The position numbers and the translations under genes were made by a program. Below are positions 11,916 through 22,616 of a stretch of DNA of 64,000 nucleotides, in pieces. Position 1 is the first letter of the stretch, and each line of letters begins with the position of its first letter. This stretch comes from Henckelia pumila (taxonomy: Eukaryota > Streptophyta > Magnoliopsida > Lamiales > Gesneriaceae): the NCBI RefSeq assembly GCF_033568475.1, contig NW_027331831.1:9114001-9178000 (forward strand), written 5' to 3'. The notes beneath the pieces are model-generated. The model worked only from the letters and a program-made list of their open reading frames with translations. It made no database searches and was not told the DNA's origin.

Positions 11916-13421
11916 ATGACTTCTTTCAACAGAATTCCTATGTTTTCTAAAGAAGAGTATGATGATTGGAAAATTCGCATGCAGGCACATCTTGCAGCAC
12001 AGGATGATGACATGCTATATGTCATAACAGACGGTCCTATCAAAATTATGAAGGTCAACCCAGCTCTAGCCGATGGTGCAGGACAAATGATTGAGAAACC
12101 AAGAGCTGAGTGGACCACTGAGGACAAAAAGAAGGCCAATCTTGACAATGTGGCCCGGGACATCCTATACAAAACATTGGATAAGAATATGTTCAGCAAA
12201 ATCAAGTCATGTTCCACAGCTAAGGAGATTTGGGAGAAGCTCACTCAGCTATGTGAAGGGAATGACCAGACAAAGGAAAACAAGCTCACTTTGGCCATTC
12301 AAAAATATGATAACGCCAAAATGAAGCCAGGGGAAACCATGGCTGAATTTGATGAACGGTTCAGTAGTATCATCTGTGATCTTATCGCTTTAGGTAAAAC
12401 TTATACTAACCGTGAAATTGCTGTGAAGGTTATGAGAGCTTTACCCAAAGAATGGGAGATCAAGACAGTGGCCATGAGAGAGTCAAAAGACTTAAGCAAG
12501 GTTGAACTGCATGATCTCTTTGCAGATCTCAAAGCCTACGAGTTCGAGCTCAACATGAGGATAGAAGATGAACCATCTACCTCTCAACCAACCAAGGCCT
12601 TAACCTCAACCGTGATATGTCCACCGGTCGAGGAAGCTCCAAAGAGATCAGCTGAGCAAATCAGCAATGAAGCCATGACACTCTTTGTCAAGAAATTTGG
12701 TAGATTTATGCGTAAAAACAATTCTAAATTTAAAAATTATCATAAATCGGACCATACAAAGGATGGTCCTACTTGTTTTAACTGTGGCAAGTCAGGCCAC
12801 TTCATTGCAGAATGCACCAAGCCTAAGAGCAATGATCAGAAGCAATTCTCCGAAAGAAGAAGGGGTAAGGAGGATAAAAGGACGTTTAGAAAAGGAAGAG
12901 ACCAAAGGGTTCTAGTAGCAGACGAAAGCAAAAGCAAGTGGGCTGAGTCTGACTCTGACAACTCCAATACCGGAAGCTCTTCAGATGACAGCGATGATGA
13001 AAAAGTGGAATGCCTTATGGCCGACATCGAAGAAGAAGCTGAGGAGGTATTTGACTTTGGCTCACCTGAATTTACTCACAGTGATTTAGTTACTGCTTTA
13101 CACGAAATGGCTAATGAATACAAAGCATTATCCAAGGAGTTCGAGGAAGTAAAGGCAGAAAGAGCTGACCTAAAAGATAAGTCAAGCGAATCAAGCTGCA
13201 TGCAGCAAAAAGAGCTTGATGGTCTTAAGGTCAAGCTAAGTCTGCTGGCTACTGAGAATGACACCTTGAAAAGAGTATTCCAAGCTACCTTGATTGAGAA
13301 TAAAAAACTACTTGAAACCATTAAGGCTTGGAATAAATCTTCTGTAACCATTGACAAGATTCAAGAAATCCAAAGACCGGCACATGATAAAACCGGTCTA
13401 GGGTTTGGAACAAATGAATAG
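11916..13421 (+). CDS. gag: Copia Gag polyprotein
   Basis: The 501-residue frame starts with an ATG 39 bp after the primer site. The N-terminal half is the UBN2/Copia Gag capsid-like region (YDDWKIRMQAHL near residue 15, then a region ending about residue 215). A CCHC zinc knuckle is at C287, C290, H295, C300 (CFNCGKSGHFIAEC). Then come basic residues, an acidic serine-rich stretch (about 340-365) and a predicted coiled coil (about 395-475). Gag packages element RNA in cytoplasmic particles. It ends at TAG 13419-13421, but the same frame reopens at 13425 and continues towards pol, so this stop may be a premature one inside a Gag-Pol frame. Confidence 0.92.
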   Translation: MTSFNRIPMFSKEEYDDWKIRMQAHLAAQDDDMLYVITDGPIKIMKVNPALADGAGQMIEKPRAEWTTEDKKKANLDNVARDILYKTLDKNMFSKIKSCSTAKEIWEKLTQLCEGNDQTKENKLTLAIQKYDNAKMKPGETMAEFDERFSSIICDLIALGKTYTNREIAVKVMRALPKEWEIKTVAMRESKDLSKVELHDLFADLKAYEFELNMRIEDEPSTSQPTKALTSTVICPPVEEAPKRSAEQISNEAMTLFVKKFGRFMRKNNSKFKNYHKSDHTKDGPTCFNCGKSGHFIAECTKPKSNDQKQFSERRRGKEDKRTFRKGRDQRVLVADESKSKWAESDSDNSNTGSSSDDSDDEKVECLMADIEEEAEEVFDFGSPEFTHSDLVTALHEMANEYKALSKEFEEVKAERADLKDKSSESSCMQQKELDGLKVKLSLLATENDTLKRVFQATLIENKKLLETIKAWNKSSVTIDKIQEIQRPAHDKTGLGFGTNE

Positions 13422-13424
13422 TCT

Positions 13425-13928
13425 ATGGAATCCTGTATTCAGTCAAGCCTGGTCAAAGGCAATCTTAACAAAATAAGATTTGTCAGGTCCAGCACGATAT
13501 ATGAACACGATAAGTGCAGCTTTGACAAAAATCAGAAAGTATCTAACGAACGAAGCTCTAAGCATAGAGGGCTGGGATATGTGGATCCCCAGATCTCTAA
13601 TCAAAGAGGAACTTGGATCAAACCAAAACCTAATGAAAGAAGAAAGGGAAACCAATCTAATTTCAAAAGGCCATGGAATGAGTCTAACTACTCTAAGAAA
13701 AGATGGTCAAAGGAGAAGCCTTACCAGTACTTTAATTGCAGGCCAGTTCAAAAGAGGTACAGGCTAACTGATGAAAATCAAAAAGGCAAGCAGCACACAG
13801 CAACCTCACAAGCACACACATTTACTGCCTATCGACCGCACAGATTTCTGGACACACACACGGGCAAACCTGTAAGGGTGTTCCAGGTGTGGGTCCCGAA
13901 AGGGCTAATCCGACCTGGACCCTACTAG
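13425..13928 (+). pseudogene. Gag-Pol linker segment between two in-frame TAG stops
   Basis: 167 codons in the same frame as gag and pol, bounded by TAG at 13419-13421 and 13926-13928. It is basic and low in recognisable domains. A degenerate C-x-C stretch near 13734-13760 may be a decayed second zinc knuckle. The end (VWVPKG at about residue 156, echoed by IWVPK just after the stop) is a motif usually found just upstream of protease in this lineage. It is therefore most likely an interrupted part of the polyprotein. Confidence 0.75.
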
Positions 13929-16900
13929 ATATGGGTACCAAAAGTTCTTCACTCTTTGCAGGTACTAAAAGTCCAAACGGGTGAGAAAACCACTTCTATC
14001 AAGGACACTACCTGGTATTTAGATAGCGGTTGCTCACGACACATGACAGGGAATCCAGAACTTCTAACAGAAGTGGTGTTGTGCAAAGGACCAAAGATCA
14101 GCTTTGGAGACAACTCCAAAGGTAAAACCGTGGGTAAGGGTAAGATTATCCATGGTAACATCATTATTAAAGATGTGTTACTTGTTGACAAACTATGCTA
14201 TAATTTGATAAGTATTAGTCAACTATGTGACAATGATCATTCGGTCGAGTTTCACAAACACACTTGCCTCATAAAAAATGACAAAGGTGAGACTCTTATG
14301 ACCGGTGTACGAGACCTAAACACCTACAAGGTAAACTGGTCTTGCTCACATATTTCTTCACCTACTTGTCTTACTGCTCATCATGATAAACATTGGTTGT
14401 GGCATAAGCGATTAAATCATCTAAATTTTAAGTCCATTTCTAACTTGAGGAAGCATGATTTGGTTTCTGGTCTGCCTGAAGGAGTTTTTATAAAAGATAA
14501 AGTTTGTCCTGCTTGTCAACTAGGAAAGCAGGTGAGAGCAACTTTTAAAAATAAAGGGTGTATGTCTTCTTCCAAATGCTTAGATTTACTTCACATGGAC
14601 CTATTTGGCCCTATACCAGTAAGAAGCATAGGGGGAATGAGATATGCTCTTGTTATTATAGATGACTTTTCTCGATTTACTTGGGTCATCTTTCTCTCTT
14701 CAAAAGATCAAACTGCATCTCACTTGATTAAGCTTTTTAAACGATTGCAAAATGAACAATCTACTGTGATAGATAGAATCAGGAGTGATAGAGGGACTGA
14801 ATTTTTAAACACCACTCTTATGACTTATCTAGATGATCAGGGAATCAAGCATGAGCTGTCAGCTGCTAGATCCCCACAGCAAAATGGGGTGGCTGAAAGA
14901 AGGAACCGTTCTTTAAAAGAAGCAGCCAGAACTATGATTGCTGATTCAAATGTTTCTCAAAGGCTTTGGGCAGAAGCAGTTAACACAGCTTGCTATACTC
15001 AAAACAGATCTATGATTAATAAACGATTTAACAAAACTCCATATGAGATCTGGAATGGCACAAAACCTGATATTTCATACTTCAAAATTTTTGGGTGTAA
15101 ATGCTTTATCCACAACAATGGCAAAAACCATTTGACAGCCTTCGATGCTAAAGCAGACGAAGGAACTTTTATTGGTTACTCAGCCGTTAGCAGAGCTTAT
15201 CGAGTGTTCAATCAAAGATCACTAACGGTCGAGGAAACCATTCATGTTGTTTTTGATGAATCTACTCTTTGTACAGAACAAACTCAAGGGAGCATAAATG
15301 ATCTGAGTCATAGACTGGAAAACACAAATCTACAGGAAGAGAGTGACAGTGATCTATATCCTCCAAAGAAGGATGATCCAGTTCCCTCTACCGGGTGTGA
15401 TCAAACAAGGCCAGAAGTGGATCCACCGGTTGATAACAATCCTCCAGCCAATGATGATCCAGTAAACGAGGACGTTCATCAACCAATTGATGACAACCCT
15501 TTAGGGAATTATTTTAGGTGGAACAAAGATCATCCACCTGGGTTGGTCATAGGTGACCCTTCTGCTCCTCGAAAAACACGTGGTCAAATGATTAATGAAT
15601 TCTTGCATGCAGCTTTCATATCTCAGGTAGAGCCCAAGAAAATAGATGAAGCTCTATCAGATGCCAGCTGGATTGAAGCTATGCAAGAAGAGTTGAATCA
15701 ATTCACCCACAACAATGTTTGGCATCTAGTTCCTCGACCGAAAAATCAAAATGTGATTGGAACTAGATGGGTGTTTCGTAACAAGCTCGATGAACATGGC
15801 ACTGTTGTGCGTAACAAAGCTCGACTTGTTGCTCAAGGATTCAGACAAGAAGAAGGCATAGACTTTGAGGAATCCTTCGCGCCAGTTGCAAGACTAGAAG
15901 CAATCCGCATCTTTCTTGCTTATGCAGCCTTCAAAAATTTTAAAGTTTATCAAATGGATGTGAAGTCTGCATTCCTCAATGGTCTACTTAAAGAAGAGGT
16001 GTACGTTGAACAACCACCAGGTTTTGTCAATCCTACTCATCCTCAATATATCTATAAACTTGACAAAGCTCTCTATGGATTAAAACAAGCACCGCGTGCT
16101 TGGTATGACACATTAATAAAATTTTTACTGGAACATGATTTCCAAATTGGAACGGTCGATAAGACCCTGTTTAAATTTGTAAAAGGTGATCATGTGTTAC
16201 TAGTACAAATTTATGTTGATGACATTATATTTGGGTCAACTAACCCCAAGTTGTGCTCAAAGTTCTCTAAGCTGATGCAGGAGAAGTTTGAAATGAGCAT
16301 GATGGGCGAGCTAAACTTCTTTCTTGGACTTCAAGTGAAGCAACTTGAAACTGGAATATTCATCAATCAGTCCAAGTATGCCAAGGAATTGGTAAAGAAG
16401 TTTGGAATGGAACAATGCTCAACTGTATCTACCCCCATGAGTACATCAATTAAGCTTGATAAAGATGAAGGGGGAATTCCGGTCGAGGTAACCATGTATC
16501 GAGGCCTTATTGGCTCACTGCTCTATTTGACTGCCAGTCGACCGGATATCATGTATTCAGTTTGTTTATGTGCTAGATTTCAAGCTGCACCTAAGCAATC
16601 TCACTTCATTGCTACCAAACGAATACTTAAATATATTAAAGGAACTACTAATGTGGGTCTTTGGTATCCCAAAGATTCAAATCTTAATATTATTGGCTAT
16701 TCAGATGCAGATTATGCAGGTTGTAGAATTGATCGCAAAAGTACAAGTGGCACATGTCAATTCCTTGGAGATAGACTAATCTCGTGGTCAAGTAAGAAGC
16801 AGACATCAATTGCTACCTCGACCGCCGAAGCAGAATACCTTGCTGCTGGCAGCTGTTGTGCTCAAATACTCTGGATTCAACAGCAGCTTAATGATTATGG

Positions 16901-17156
16901 AATCCGGTCGAGTGAAGCTCCAATCTACTATGACAATACAAGTGCCATAGCCATCACTCACAATCTAGTGATGCACTCTAGGACAAAGCACATTGATGTC
17001 AGGCATCACTTTATCCGAGATCATGTCTTAAAGAAGGAAATCAGGCTGGAATACATCTCTACCGATCAGCAAGCAGCAGACATATTCACCAAGCCTCTAC
17101 CGGACGCTAAGTTTTCATATTTTCGAAATATTCTTGGCTTAGTAGATCTGAGTTAG
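13929..17156 (+). CDS. pol: Copia Pol polyprotein (PR-IN-RT-RNase H)
   Basis: The frame is open from just after the 13926 stop and has no own ATG at its start, consistent with expression as part of Gag-Pol. Counting from codon 13956, protease has [10 protein letters not shown] with D23. Integrase has the H-H-C-C finger ([10 protein letters not shown] ... CPAC) and a D215-D278-E314 triad with the exact D-x35-E spacing. Reverse transcriptase has YVDD at 753-756. RNase H follows with SDADYAG near 916, AEAEY and the DNTSAI box. IN preceding RT is diagnostic of Copia. All key catalytic residues are present, and the C-terminus (DIFTKPL then FRNILGL) is the normal Copia end. Stop TAG at 17154-17156. 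About 1.07 kb of codons after the D23 region are uninterrupted. Confidence 0.95.
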   Translation: MWVPKVLHSLQVLKVQTGEKTTSIKDTTWYLDSGCSRHMTGNPELLTEVVLCKGPKISFGDNSKGKTVGKGKIIHGNIIIKDVLLVDKLCYNLISISQLCDNDHSVEFHKHTCLIKNDKGETLMTGVRDLNTYKVNWSCSHISSPTCLTAHHDKHWLWHKRLNHLNFKSISNLRKHDLVSGLPEGVFIKDKVCPACQLGKQVRATFKNKGCMSSSKCLDLLHMDLFGPIPVRSIGGMRYALVIIDDFSRFTWVIFLSSKDQTASHLIKLFKRLQNEQSTVIDRIRSDRGTEFLNTTLMTYLDDQGIKHELSAARSPQQNGVAERRNRSLKEAARTMIADSNVSQRLWAEAVNTACYTQNRSMINKRFNKTPYEIWNGTKPDISYFKIFGCKCFIHNNGKNHLTAFDAKADEGTFIGYSAVSRAYRVFNQRSLTVEETIHVVFDESTLCTEQTQGSINDLSHRLENTNLQEESDSDLYPPKKDDPVPSTGCDQTRPEVDPPVDNNPPANDDPVNEDVHQPIDDNPLGNYFRWNKDHPPGLVIGDPSAPRKTRGQMINEFLHAAFISQVEPKKIDEALSDASWIEAMQEELNQFTHNNVWHLVPRPKNQNVIGTRWVFRNKLDEHGTVVRNKARLVAQGFRQEEGIDFEESFAPVARLEAIRIFLAYAAFKNFKVYQMDVKSAFLNGLLKEEVYVEQPPGFVNPTHPQYIYKLDKALYGLKQAPRAWYDTLIKFLLEHDFQIGTVDKTLFKFVKGDHVLLVQIYVDDIIFGSTNPKLCSKFSKLMQEKFEMSMMGELNFFLGLQVKQLETGIFINQSKYAKELVKKFGMEQCSTVSTPMSTSIKLDKDEGGIPVEVTMYRGLIGSLLYLTASRPDIMYSVCLCARFQAAPKQSHFIATKRILKYIKGTTNVGLWYPKDSNLNIIGYSDADYAGCRIDRKSTSGTCQFLGDRLISWSSKKQTSIATSTAEAEYLAAGSCCAQILWIQQQLNDYGIRSSEAPIYYDNTSAIAITHNLVMHSRTKHIDVRHHFIRDHVLKKEIRLEYISTDQQAADIFTKPLPDAKFSYFRNILGLVDLS

Positions 17157-17360
17157 TATGCATGTTTTTAGGGGGAATGATTGCCATTATGCCATTAAAA
17201 GCTTAGCTATTACATTGCCATAAATATTGGCATATCATCCGCCTTTAACCAGTCTCTGACAGGCTTCGTACTAGCAGCCTTGTGCTTTGAACCAGATGAT
17301 ATTAATTGGGCGCGGTGATTATATTCTTCAAAACTTTTTGAATTTCAAAAATACTTTTCA
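17157..17360 (+). other. Copia spacer between pol and third ORF
   Basis: Non-coding. It holds a purine run TTTTTAGGGGGAATG near 17166-17180, similar to the real polypurine tract at 20435-20448; extra tract-like copies in this position are a Sirevirus habit. Confidence 0.5.
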
Positions 17361-17396
17361 TGACGTCACCCTATGGCCCATAGATTCCTATATATA
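17361..17396 (+). promoter_or_regulatory. Putative internal promoter of third ORF
   Basis: A perfect palindromic bZIP site TGACGTCA (17361-17368) is followed 20 bp later by TATATATA (17389-17396) in a CTATATATAC context. A pyrimidine-rich CTCTCACC stretch (about 17421-17428) lies at start-site distance and the ORF3 ATG (17521) is 125 bp downstream of the TATA box. This layout suggests a separate transcript for ORF3. It is inference from motif order only. Confidence 0.5.
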
Positions 17397-17520
17397 CTGC
17401 TTTATACTCGTATATCAATCTCTCACCTTTGCTAAAAGCTTTCATATTGTATTAAACGCATCATCGAATTACTCTCTAGATTTTGCTTACTCTCTGCTCG
17501 AGTTCTTATCTACAGCTATC

Positions 17521-19365
17521 ATGTCGATCCAGAAGACTTGCCTCGCAATCAACTTTGATTCCGTTGTTAAGGCAAACAACGCAGGAATATCTGAGGTCTT
17601 CACCATGCTTGAAGCCTCTGGACTGAAGAAATTTCTGGAATGCAGCGCCATCTGCGATTTGCCTGTTTTGAAGGAGTTCTTCGCAACCGCTCAAATCGAG
17701 CATGGGACTATCAAATGCTTGATCAAGACAGAGGCCTACTCCTTCAATCAGAAGTTCTTCGCCAGCACATTTGATCTGCCCTCCAGGGGTTTGACAAAAT
17801 GCACGAATCTTCCAGATGGTAACTGCTCTTATTGGTTGAAGGAGTTCTCAACTACTGATGCTCCGATCAAACTGCCGGCCCAGAAGACATCTCTCAAAGC
17901 TCCATTCAGGCTACTGACTAATATCGTGGCCAAGAATCTTCTGGCCAAGGCTGGATCTTACGACAAAGTGACGCTGGAGAAATTTCAATACATGGCTTGT
18001 ATTGCCTCCAAGATCAACATAAACTGGTCAGACATTCTGTTCAATATTCTATGTGAAATGATCAGGGGCAAAGGGCAATCCGAGGGATTTGCTTTGCAAA
18101 TCTGCCATATCTTGGGCGTCCTTGGAGTGGACTTTTCCAAGACTGAGCCTCTGCATCCCACCAAATGGCTCAACAAGTCTACGATTCTCAAATTTCTGAA
18201 CAAGAAAGAGACTGCGGTCGACACCTTGCCCTCGACCGCAAAGGTTATTGCTATCCCTCAACCGCTTTCAACGGTTCCGGTCGTGGCCAAACCAGTCTAT
18301 ACCAAGAAGTCTTCCAAGCGCCAACTGATCATCGAATCTGACTCTGAAGACGAATCACGTGAGAATGTTTCACTGATTCAAGCTTTCAGCAAGTCATCTC
18401 CTTCGGTCTCCAAAGCAGCTGTGTCATCCACGTCTGCAGGCGAGAAGAAGAGGCAGCACAAGAAGTTAAAGTCTCTTTCTGGACTTGCTCCTACCCTGCC
18501 AACGGTCGAGACTACTACCGCTGTTGCTTCTACTGCTCCTCAGGGTGTGATAATCCGAGAAGGTGCCTCATCAGCTCCTAAGGTCACTCTAGCTGATCCC
18601 AAAGACAAAGGGAAAGGTGTGATGATCTACACACCCAAGGCTCAACCAGCAGCTACGGTAGAACTCAATTTGATCATCTCTCACGTGCTCCGTACTGTCA
18701 AGCGTCATCTACAACGTTTTGACAAATGGCATCACTCCCGCACTCACTTGACACTCGCTCAAATATTTCCTAAATGGAAATCTCTAAACGTCATTGAGCA
18801 GAAGATGCTTCTATTTGCTGATACTGAAGATATCGTGGAGGCTCTGGGAAGAGGACTGCTCATAGATTTGAAGCTTCGAGGAAGCCTGCTATCTCTGCTA
18901 ATTAATGAGCGTGTCAAGAATTTCAAATCCAAGAGTCCTACCGCTGCCGATGACTTTGTGATTTTGACTGGACTACAGGATAGTCTACGTCAAATCACTC
19001 AACTACTTCAGCACTTCCAAGCTCTCAACAATGTCAAAACACCAGCTTCAGCAGCCTGTTTACAAGCTTATGTGCTGGAAGCACAAGTGATGATGAAGAC
19101 CTTTCTCACTCAAGATCAGGGTGAAGAAGACGTCTATGCTCTCCCTTCTTCAGATGGGATTCTGACCGATCTCATCACTGCTGACCTCTTTCAATCATCT
19201 GCTCTAAAATCGAGTGTGGCAGCATCTTCATCAGTCGACCCCTCCTCAACCGCAGTCCAAGCAGTCACTCAACCGGAAGCAGTTGTAATTGCTCACTCCT
19301 CTCCAGTGACGACCGCTCACACCTCTCCCAGTCGTCCACAAGATGTTTTAGAAATGGTAGCATAA
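17521..19365 (+). CDS. Sirevirus third ORF (envelope-like position), N-terminal part
   Basis: 614 codons from ATG 17521 to TAA 19363-19365; the frame is also open upstream to 17287, but the sequence before 17521 looks like promoter and leader. The first 250 residues are a compact, hydrophobic-patterned domain resembling the 'putative plant transposon protein' domain found in this position in other plant elements. The rest is low-complexity, rich in Ser, Ala, Thr, Pro and Val, with a basic patch (KKRQHKK near residue 305). No signal peptide or clear membrane helix is seen, so 'envelope' describes the position, not a shown function. The frame reopens after the TAA. Confidence 0.7.
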   Translation: MSIQKTCLAINFDSVVKANNAGISEVFTMLEASGLKKFLECSAICDLPVLKEFFATAQIEHGTIKCLIKTEAYSFNQKFFASTFDLPSRGLTKCTNLPDGNCSYWLKEFSTTDAPIKLPAQKTSLKAPFRLLTNIVAKNLLAKAGSYDKVTLEKFQYMACIASKININWSDILFNILCEMIRGKGQSEGFALQICHILGVLGVDFSKTEPLHPTKWLNKSTILKFLNKKETAVDTLPSTAKVIAIPQPLSTVPVVAKPVYTKKSSKRQLIIESDSEDESRENVSLIQAFSKSSPSVSKAAVSSTSAGEKKRQHKKLKSLSGLAPTLPTVETTTAVASTAPQGVIIREGASSAPKVTLADPKDKGKGVMIYTPKAQPAATVELNLIISHVLRTVKRHLQRFDKWHHSRTHLTLAQIFPKWKSLNVIEQKMLLFADTEDIVEALGRGLLIDLKLRGSLLSLLINERVKNFKSKSPTAADDFVILTGLQDSLRQITQLLQHFQALNNVKTPASAACLQAYVLEAQVMMKTFLTQDQGEEDVYALPSSDGILTDLITADLFQSSALKSSVAASSSVDPSSTAVQAVTQPEAVVIAHSSPVTTAHTSPSRPQDVLEMVA

Positions 19366-19383
19366 GAGATACCTGTCACCTCT

Positions 19384-20277
19384 GTGACAGAGGCTCCTTG
19401 CAGTAGTGAAGCAATAGTGCCCCCAACGGAGATATCAAGCACTATTGTATCACCTGCATCTCCAGAACAGCAAGTGACTGATGCTGATCCAGCACTTCAA
19501 CCGTCTCCATCTACTGAAAAGTTTATGGAAGATCTCATTATGGATAAACTAAGTGCTGATCCTGATACTCCACCAACCATATTGGCTGCAGTCGAAACAA
19601 TTACATCTCCAACTGTACCATTATTGGAAGGTCCATCGGGTAGCTCTCCAGCCAGTTCACCCGCACCACATCATCGTGAGTCTAGCCCGGTTTCACCAAA
19701 AAATGACCCACAAGGGCAAATGCTTCAGACTGATGATTCTTTAATTGAAGTCATGGCCGCAGCTCTAGATCATACCTTGATAAATCGGCTTCATGAGCTC
19801 ATGCAAACGGTTAGGTCCTTCTCTCAAGACATAACAAACTCATCCTTATCGGTCGATAATTCACGCCAGACGATGATTCGGCATTTCGAGACCGTATCTC
19901 GAGACCTTGCTCGTCTGTCCATAGAGATCACTAATCATCATCGCACTCAAATCAACACGCTCTCTACCGTCTCCGAACAAGTTATCCGATCCGAAAACCG
20001 CCTTCATAAGCAGTTGAATGATCGGATGGACACTATGCAAGCCACTCTACTTGCTCAAATCGATGCAAAAATAGACACTATGCAAGCCTGCCTTGGCACT
20101 CAACTCACTGAGGTCATCCTTCGACTCAACCAAGGTGATGCCAAAAAGGGGGAAGAAGAGCAACGTAGAGCAGCAGAGGCAAGAAGACGTGAAGAAGAGT
20201 CCAGAAGAAAAGAAGAAGCCGACAGAAGAAGAAGAGAAGGCGATAGGTCAGGAGGAGCCAGTTGGTTCAAAAGATGA
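19384..20277 (+). pseudogene. Third ORF, C-terminal coiled-coil part after an in-frame stop
   Basis: In the same frame as the preceding ORF and separated from it by a single TAA (19363). About 297 codons: a Pro/Ser-rich first third, then a helical, heptad-like region (about residues 130-235) and a highly charged tail of Glu-Arg-Arg/Lys repeats (about 250-290). A C-terminal coiled coil is a known feature of Sirevirus third ORFs. The likeliest reading is one long ORF broken by a recent stop; readthrough is possible but the codons after the stop (GAG ATA) do not match the CAR-YYA context known from SIRE1. Confidence 0.65.
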
Positions 20278-20434
20278 ACAACTTATCTCTTCTTTACTTA
20301 TCGCAGCTGCATTTTTTGTTTTTCTCTGTAGGTGTAATAAAAATGCCTATTGTACTTAATGAAATTCATTCTCTCAATGAAGTTCATTTTAATGCTTTCA
20401 TATTGTTCTTGGAGCACTTAAGTTTTGTCATCAC

Positions 20435-20448
20435 CAAAAAGGGGGAAA
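20435..20448 (+). other. Polypurine tract
   Basis: AAAAAGGGGGAAA directly before the 3' LTR (one T intervenes before the TG). It primes plus-strand synthesis; the G-run form is typical of Sireviruses. Confidence 0.85.
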
Positions 20449-20449
20449 T

Positions 20450-21780
20450 TGTTGAATCCGATATTTTGGTGATAACAAACAACAACTCATTGTATAGGAA
20501 TGTGCTGCCAACGATTGTATTTCAGGAATCTACTACAACTTCTACCGGAAGCTTGTCAACCGCCTTTGCTCTCGACCGGCTGAAGTCACAAGCCTATCGA
20601 CTGGCTATCAAAACCAGCAGAGGATAAATCTATCTACCGGAAGCTTGTCAACCGCCTTTGTCTCTCGACCGATTGAAGTCACAATCTTATCGACTGGTTA
20701 TTCAAACCAGCAGAGGACAAATATCTCTACAGGTAGAATGCCAATTGCTTATTAGGATATCTCAAGACAAGTACCTGTGACAAGATGTTCCTTGCAAAGA
20801 TCTTTTATTAAAAGCAGAACCGGCGTATCAGAAGATTTGTTGACTCCTGCAATCGAGACAACAGGTTGCACCAAAATGGCAAAAACACAGTATGACTACA
20901 GATAAAGCATTCGACCGTTTATTCCAGTTTTGGACCCTGGAAGTTGTCTGCAGTGTACGATCTTCATGCAGAATCATCAATGCATTTATGAGCATTAAAT
21001 GTGCATTCAATGCAGCATCAGAACGTTCAAAATAAAGACGTTGATGATTGACCTATATAAAGGGAAGATTGCTCAAGAAACAAAAAAAGTGACAACGGTG
21101 AGAGACAAGCAATTCAGAAAAATCTCAATCAACTCAATCACTTGAATAATATCAGAAGTCCTGATCTGATATACTTGAGCACACTTACAAGATCATTCAT
21201 TTTGCTGCTCAAATAAACCCTCGCCTACAGTTCACATATCTGATCGTCAAGGATCATCCTAGGGTTTCCAAGCCTCTCGACCGCTCTGCAGTTTGAGAAG
21301 CTCAATTCAACTATACTCATTGTTGAAGAGACTTGAAACTACTCTGAAAGCTTCCACCAGTCTGATAAGAACTGAGAATCTTATCTGTGTAAATCTAGGA
21401 GTTTCGGATTAGGCATTGGATAAGTCCTAAGTCTGAAGTGGGTGTATTGCAAGACGTTGTAATAACCAAAGTCTTCTAGTGAATTCCTTCCTAAGTGGAA
21501 GAAGGGGAGACGTAGAAGGATTAAGCCTTCGAACTTTCATAAAATCGTGCCTTAGTCTTTACTGCTATTTATCTTACATTCTGCTCATACATTGTATTAT
21601 AAACTTTGCATCACTAAAACCTCTGAACTATTTCCGCAACCTTTTTTTGTTGTTCAAACCGTTTTAGAAGTTGAGAAAACAGATTAAGTGAACTAAACTT
21701 CACTTGATCATTTTGTAAAAGAAGAAAATAAGTTTCAGAGTGTATTCACCCCCCCTCTACCCTCTGAACCGATCCCAACA
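20450..21780 (+). repeat. Copia 3' LTR
   Basis: 1331 bp, from TGTTGAATCCG to CCGATCCCAACA. By eye it differs from the 5' LTR at about nine substitutions and one inserted A (near 21520). It carries the same 92-bp tandem repeat (20542 and 20634). Confidence 0.95.
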
Positions 21781-21785
21781 TATAA
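21781..21785 (+). repeat. Target site duplication TATAA (right)
   Basis: Matches 10528-10532. Confidence 0.9.
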
Positions 21786-22608
21786 TATAAAATTTAAATA
21801 AATATAAATTTATGTTTATAATTGTATTAATAAAATAATTTTTAAAAATAAATTGTGTATCTATTTTAATTTAACAAAAATATTAGACTTTAAAATAATG
21901 TAGGTGAAAGATAAAATTAACTTTATAAGTTGATTATGTGTCAATTAAACCATTTTCAATAGTTCATTTACCAATTTGATATTTTACCAATAGTTCGTGT
22001 ATTAAAATGAATTTTACTCTAAAAAAATAGAAAAATCGATCGAGCTGTAATAATTACATAAGTTTTAATATCAATATTGTGTTAATGTAAAACTATAATA
22101 AACGTAACACTTATATTTATAAGCTTACGTGAATTATTGATAATGTCTTATTCTAAACTGTTAATGTGGATGTAAAATAATCATGACCGTAAATAATACA
22201 ATATTGAAACTGCAAGTGTTACATTGTTCGAAAATGTTTCAAATATTTTTATTAGTTGCAATGTCGAAGATTATATTGATTACATCACTAAGACATGTAA
22301 TAGGTTTTTTTTTTTCAAAAAGTATATATTATTACCATGAAAATCATTTATTAACTGTGTGTTAATGTCTTCTCATCTCAATTAATTTATTTAACATCGT
22401 TTATCGACAACAAAAGATGTTTTCACGTGCATCGCACGTGTCTTTTACTAGTTATATAAATACGCGAAAAAAAAATACACAATTTTTCGATCTGAAAATA
22501 TTTTCTAAATTTATAATGCTTTTAAATTGTACAGTACTTATTTTTTTTGTTTTTTTTCCTATCTCTCTCTCACATGGCTATCAAAAAAGACGTATTCACA
22601 TTTTGTAA
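21786..22608. other. AT-rich intergenic, nothing recognised
   Basis: No gene-like frame, no paired terminal repeats. A short palindrome CACGTGCATCGCACGTG lies at 22425-22441. Confidence 0.5.
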
Positions 22609-22616
22609 CATTATAT

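Larger units (their letters stand above)
10533..21780 (+). mobile_element. Full-length Copia LTR retrotransposon, Sirevirus-like, 11.2 kb
   Basis: All parts are present in order: 5' LTR, initiator-Met primer site, gag, protease-integrase-reverse transcriptase-RNase H (the Copia order), a long third ORF, polypurine tract and 3' LTR, bounded by TATAA duplications. The 11 kb size, the extra ORF after pol with a C-terminal coiled coil, and the AAAAAGGGGG polypurine tract fit the SIRE/Maximus (Sirevirus) lineage. The LTRs differ at about nine bases and one 1-bp indel by eye (about 0.7%), so insertion is recent. Three in-frame stops interrupt the coding regions, so this copy is probably not autonomous. 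Confidence 0.95.

Noticed and set aside
11888-12244. 118-codon frame antisense to gag
   Set aside because: Shadow of the gag coding sequence.
20262-20627. 121-codon frame running into the 3' LTR
   Set aside because: Crosses the polypurine tract and LTR border; not a real gene.
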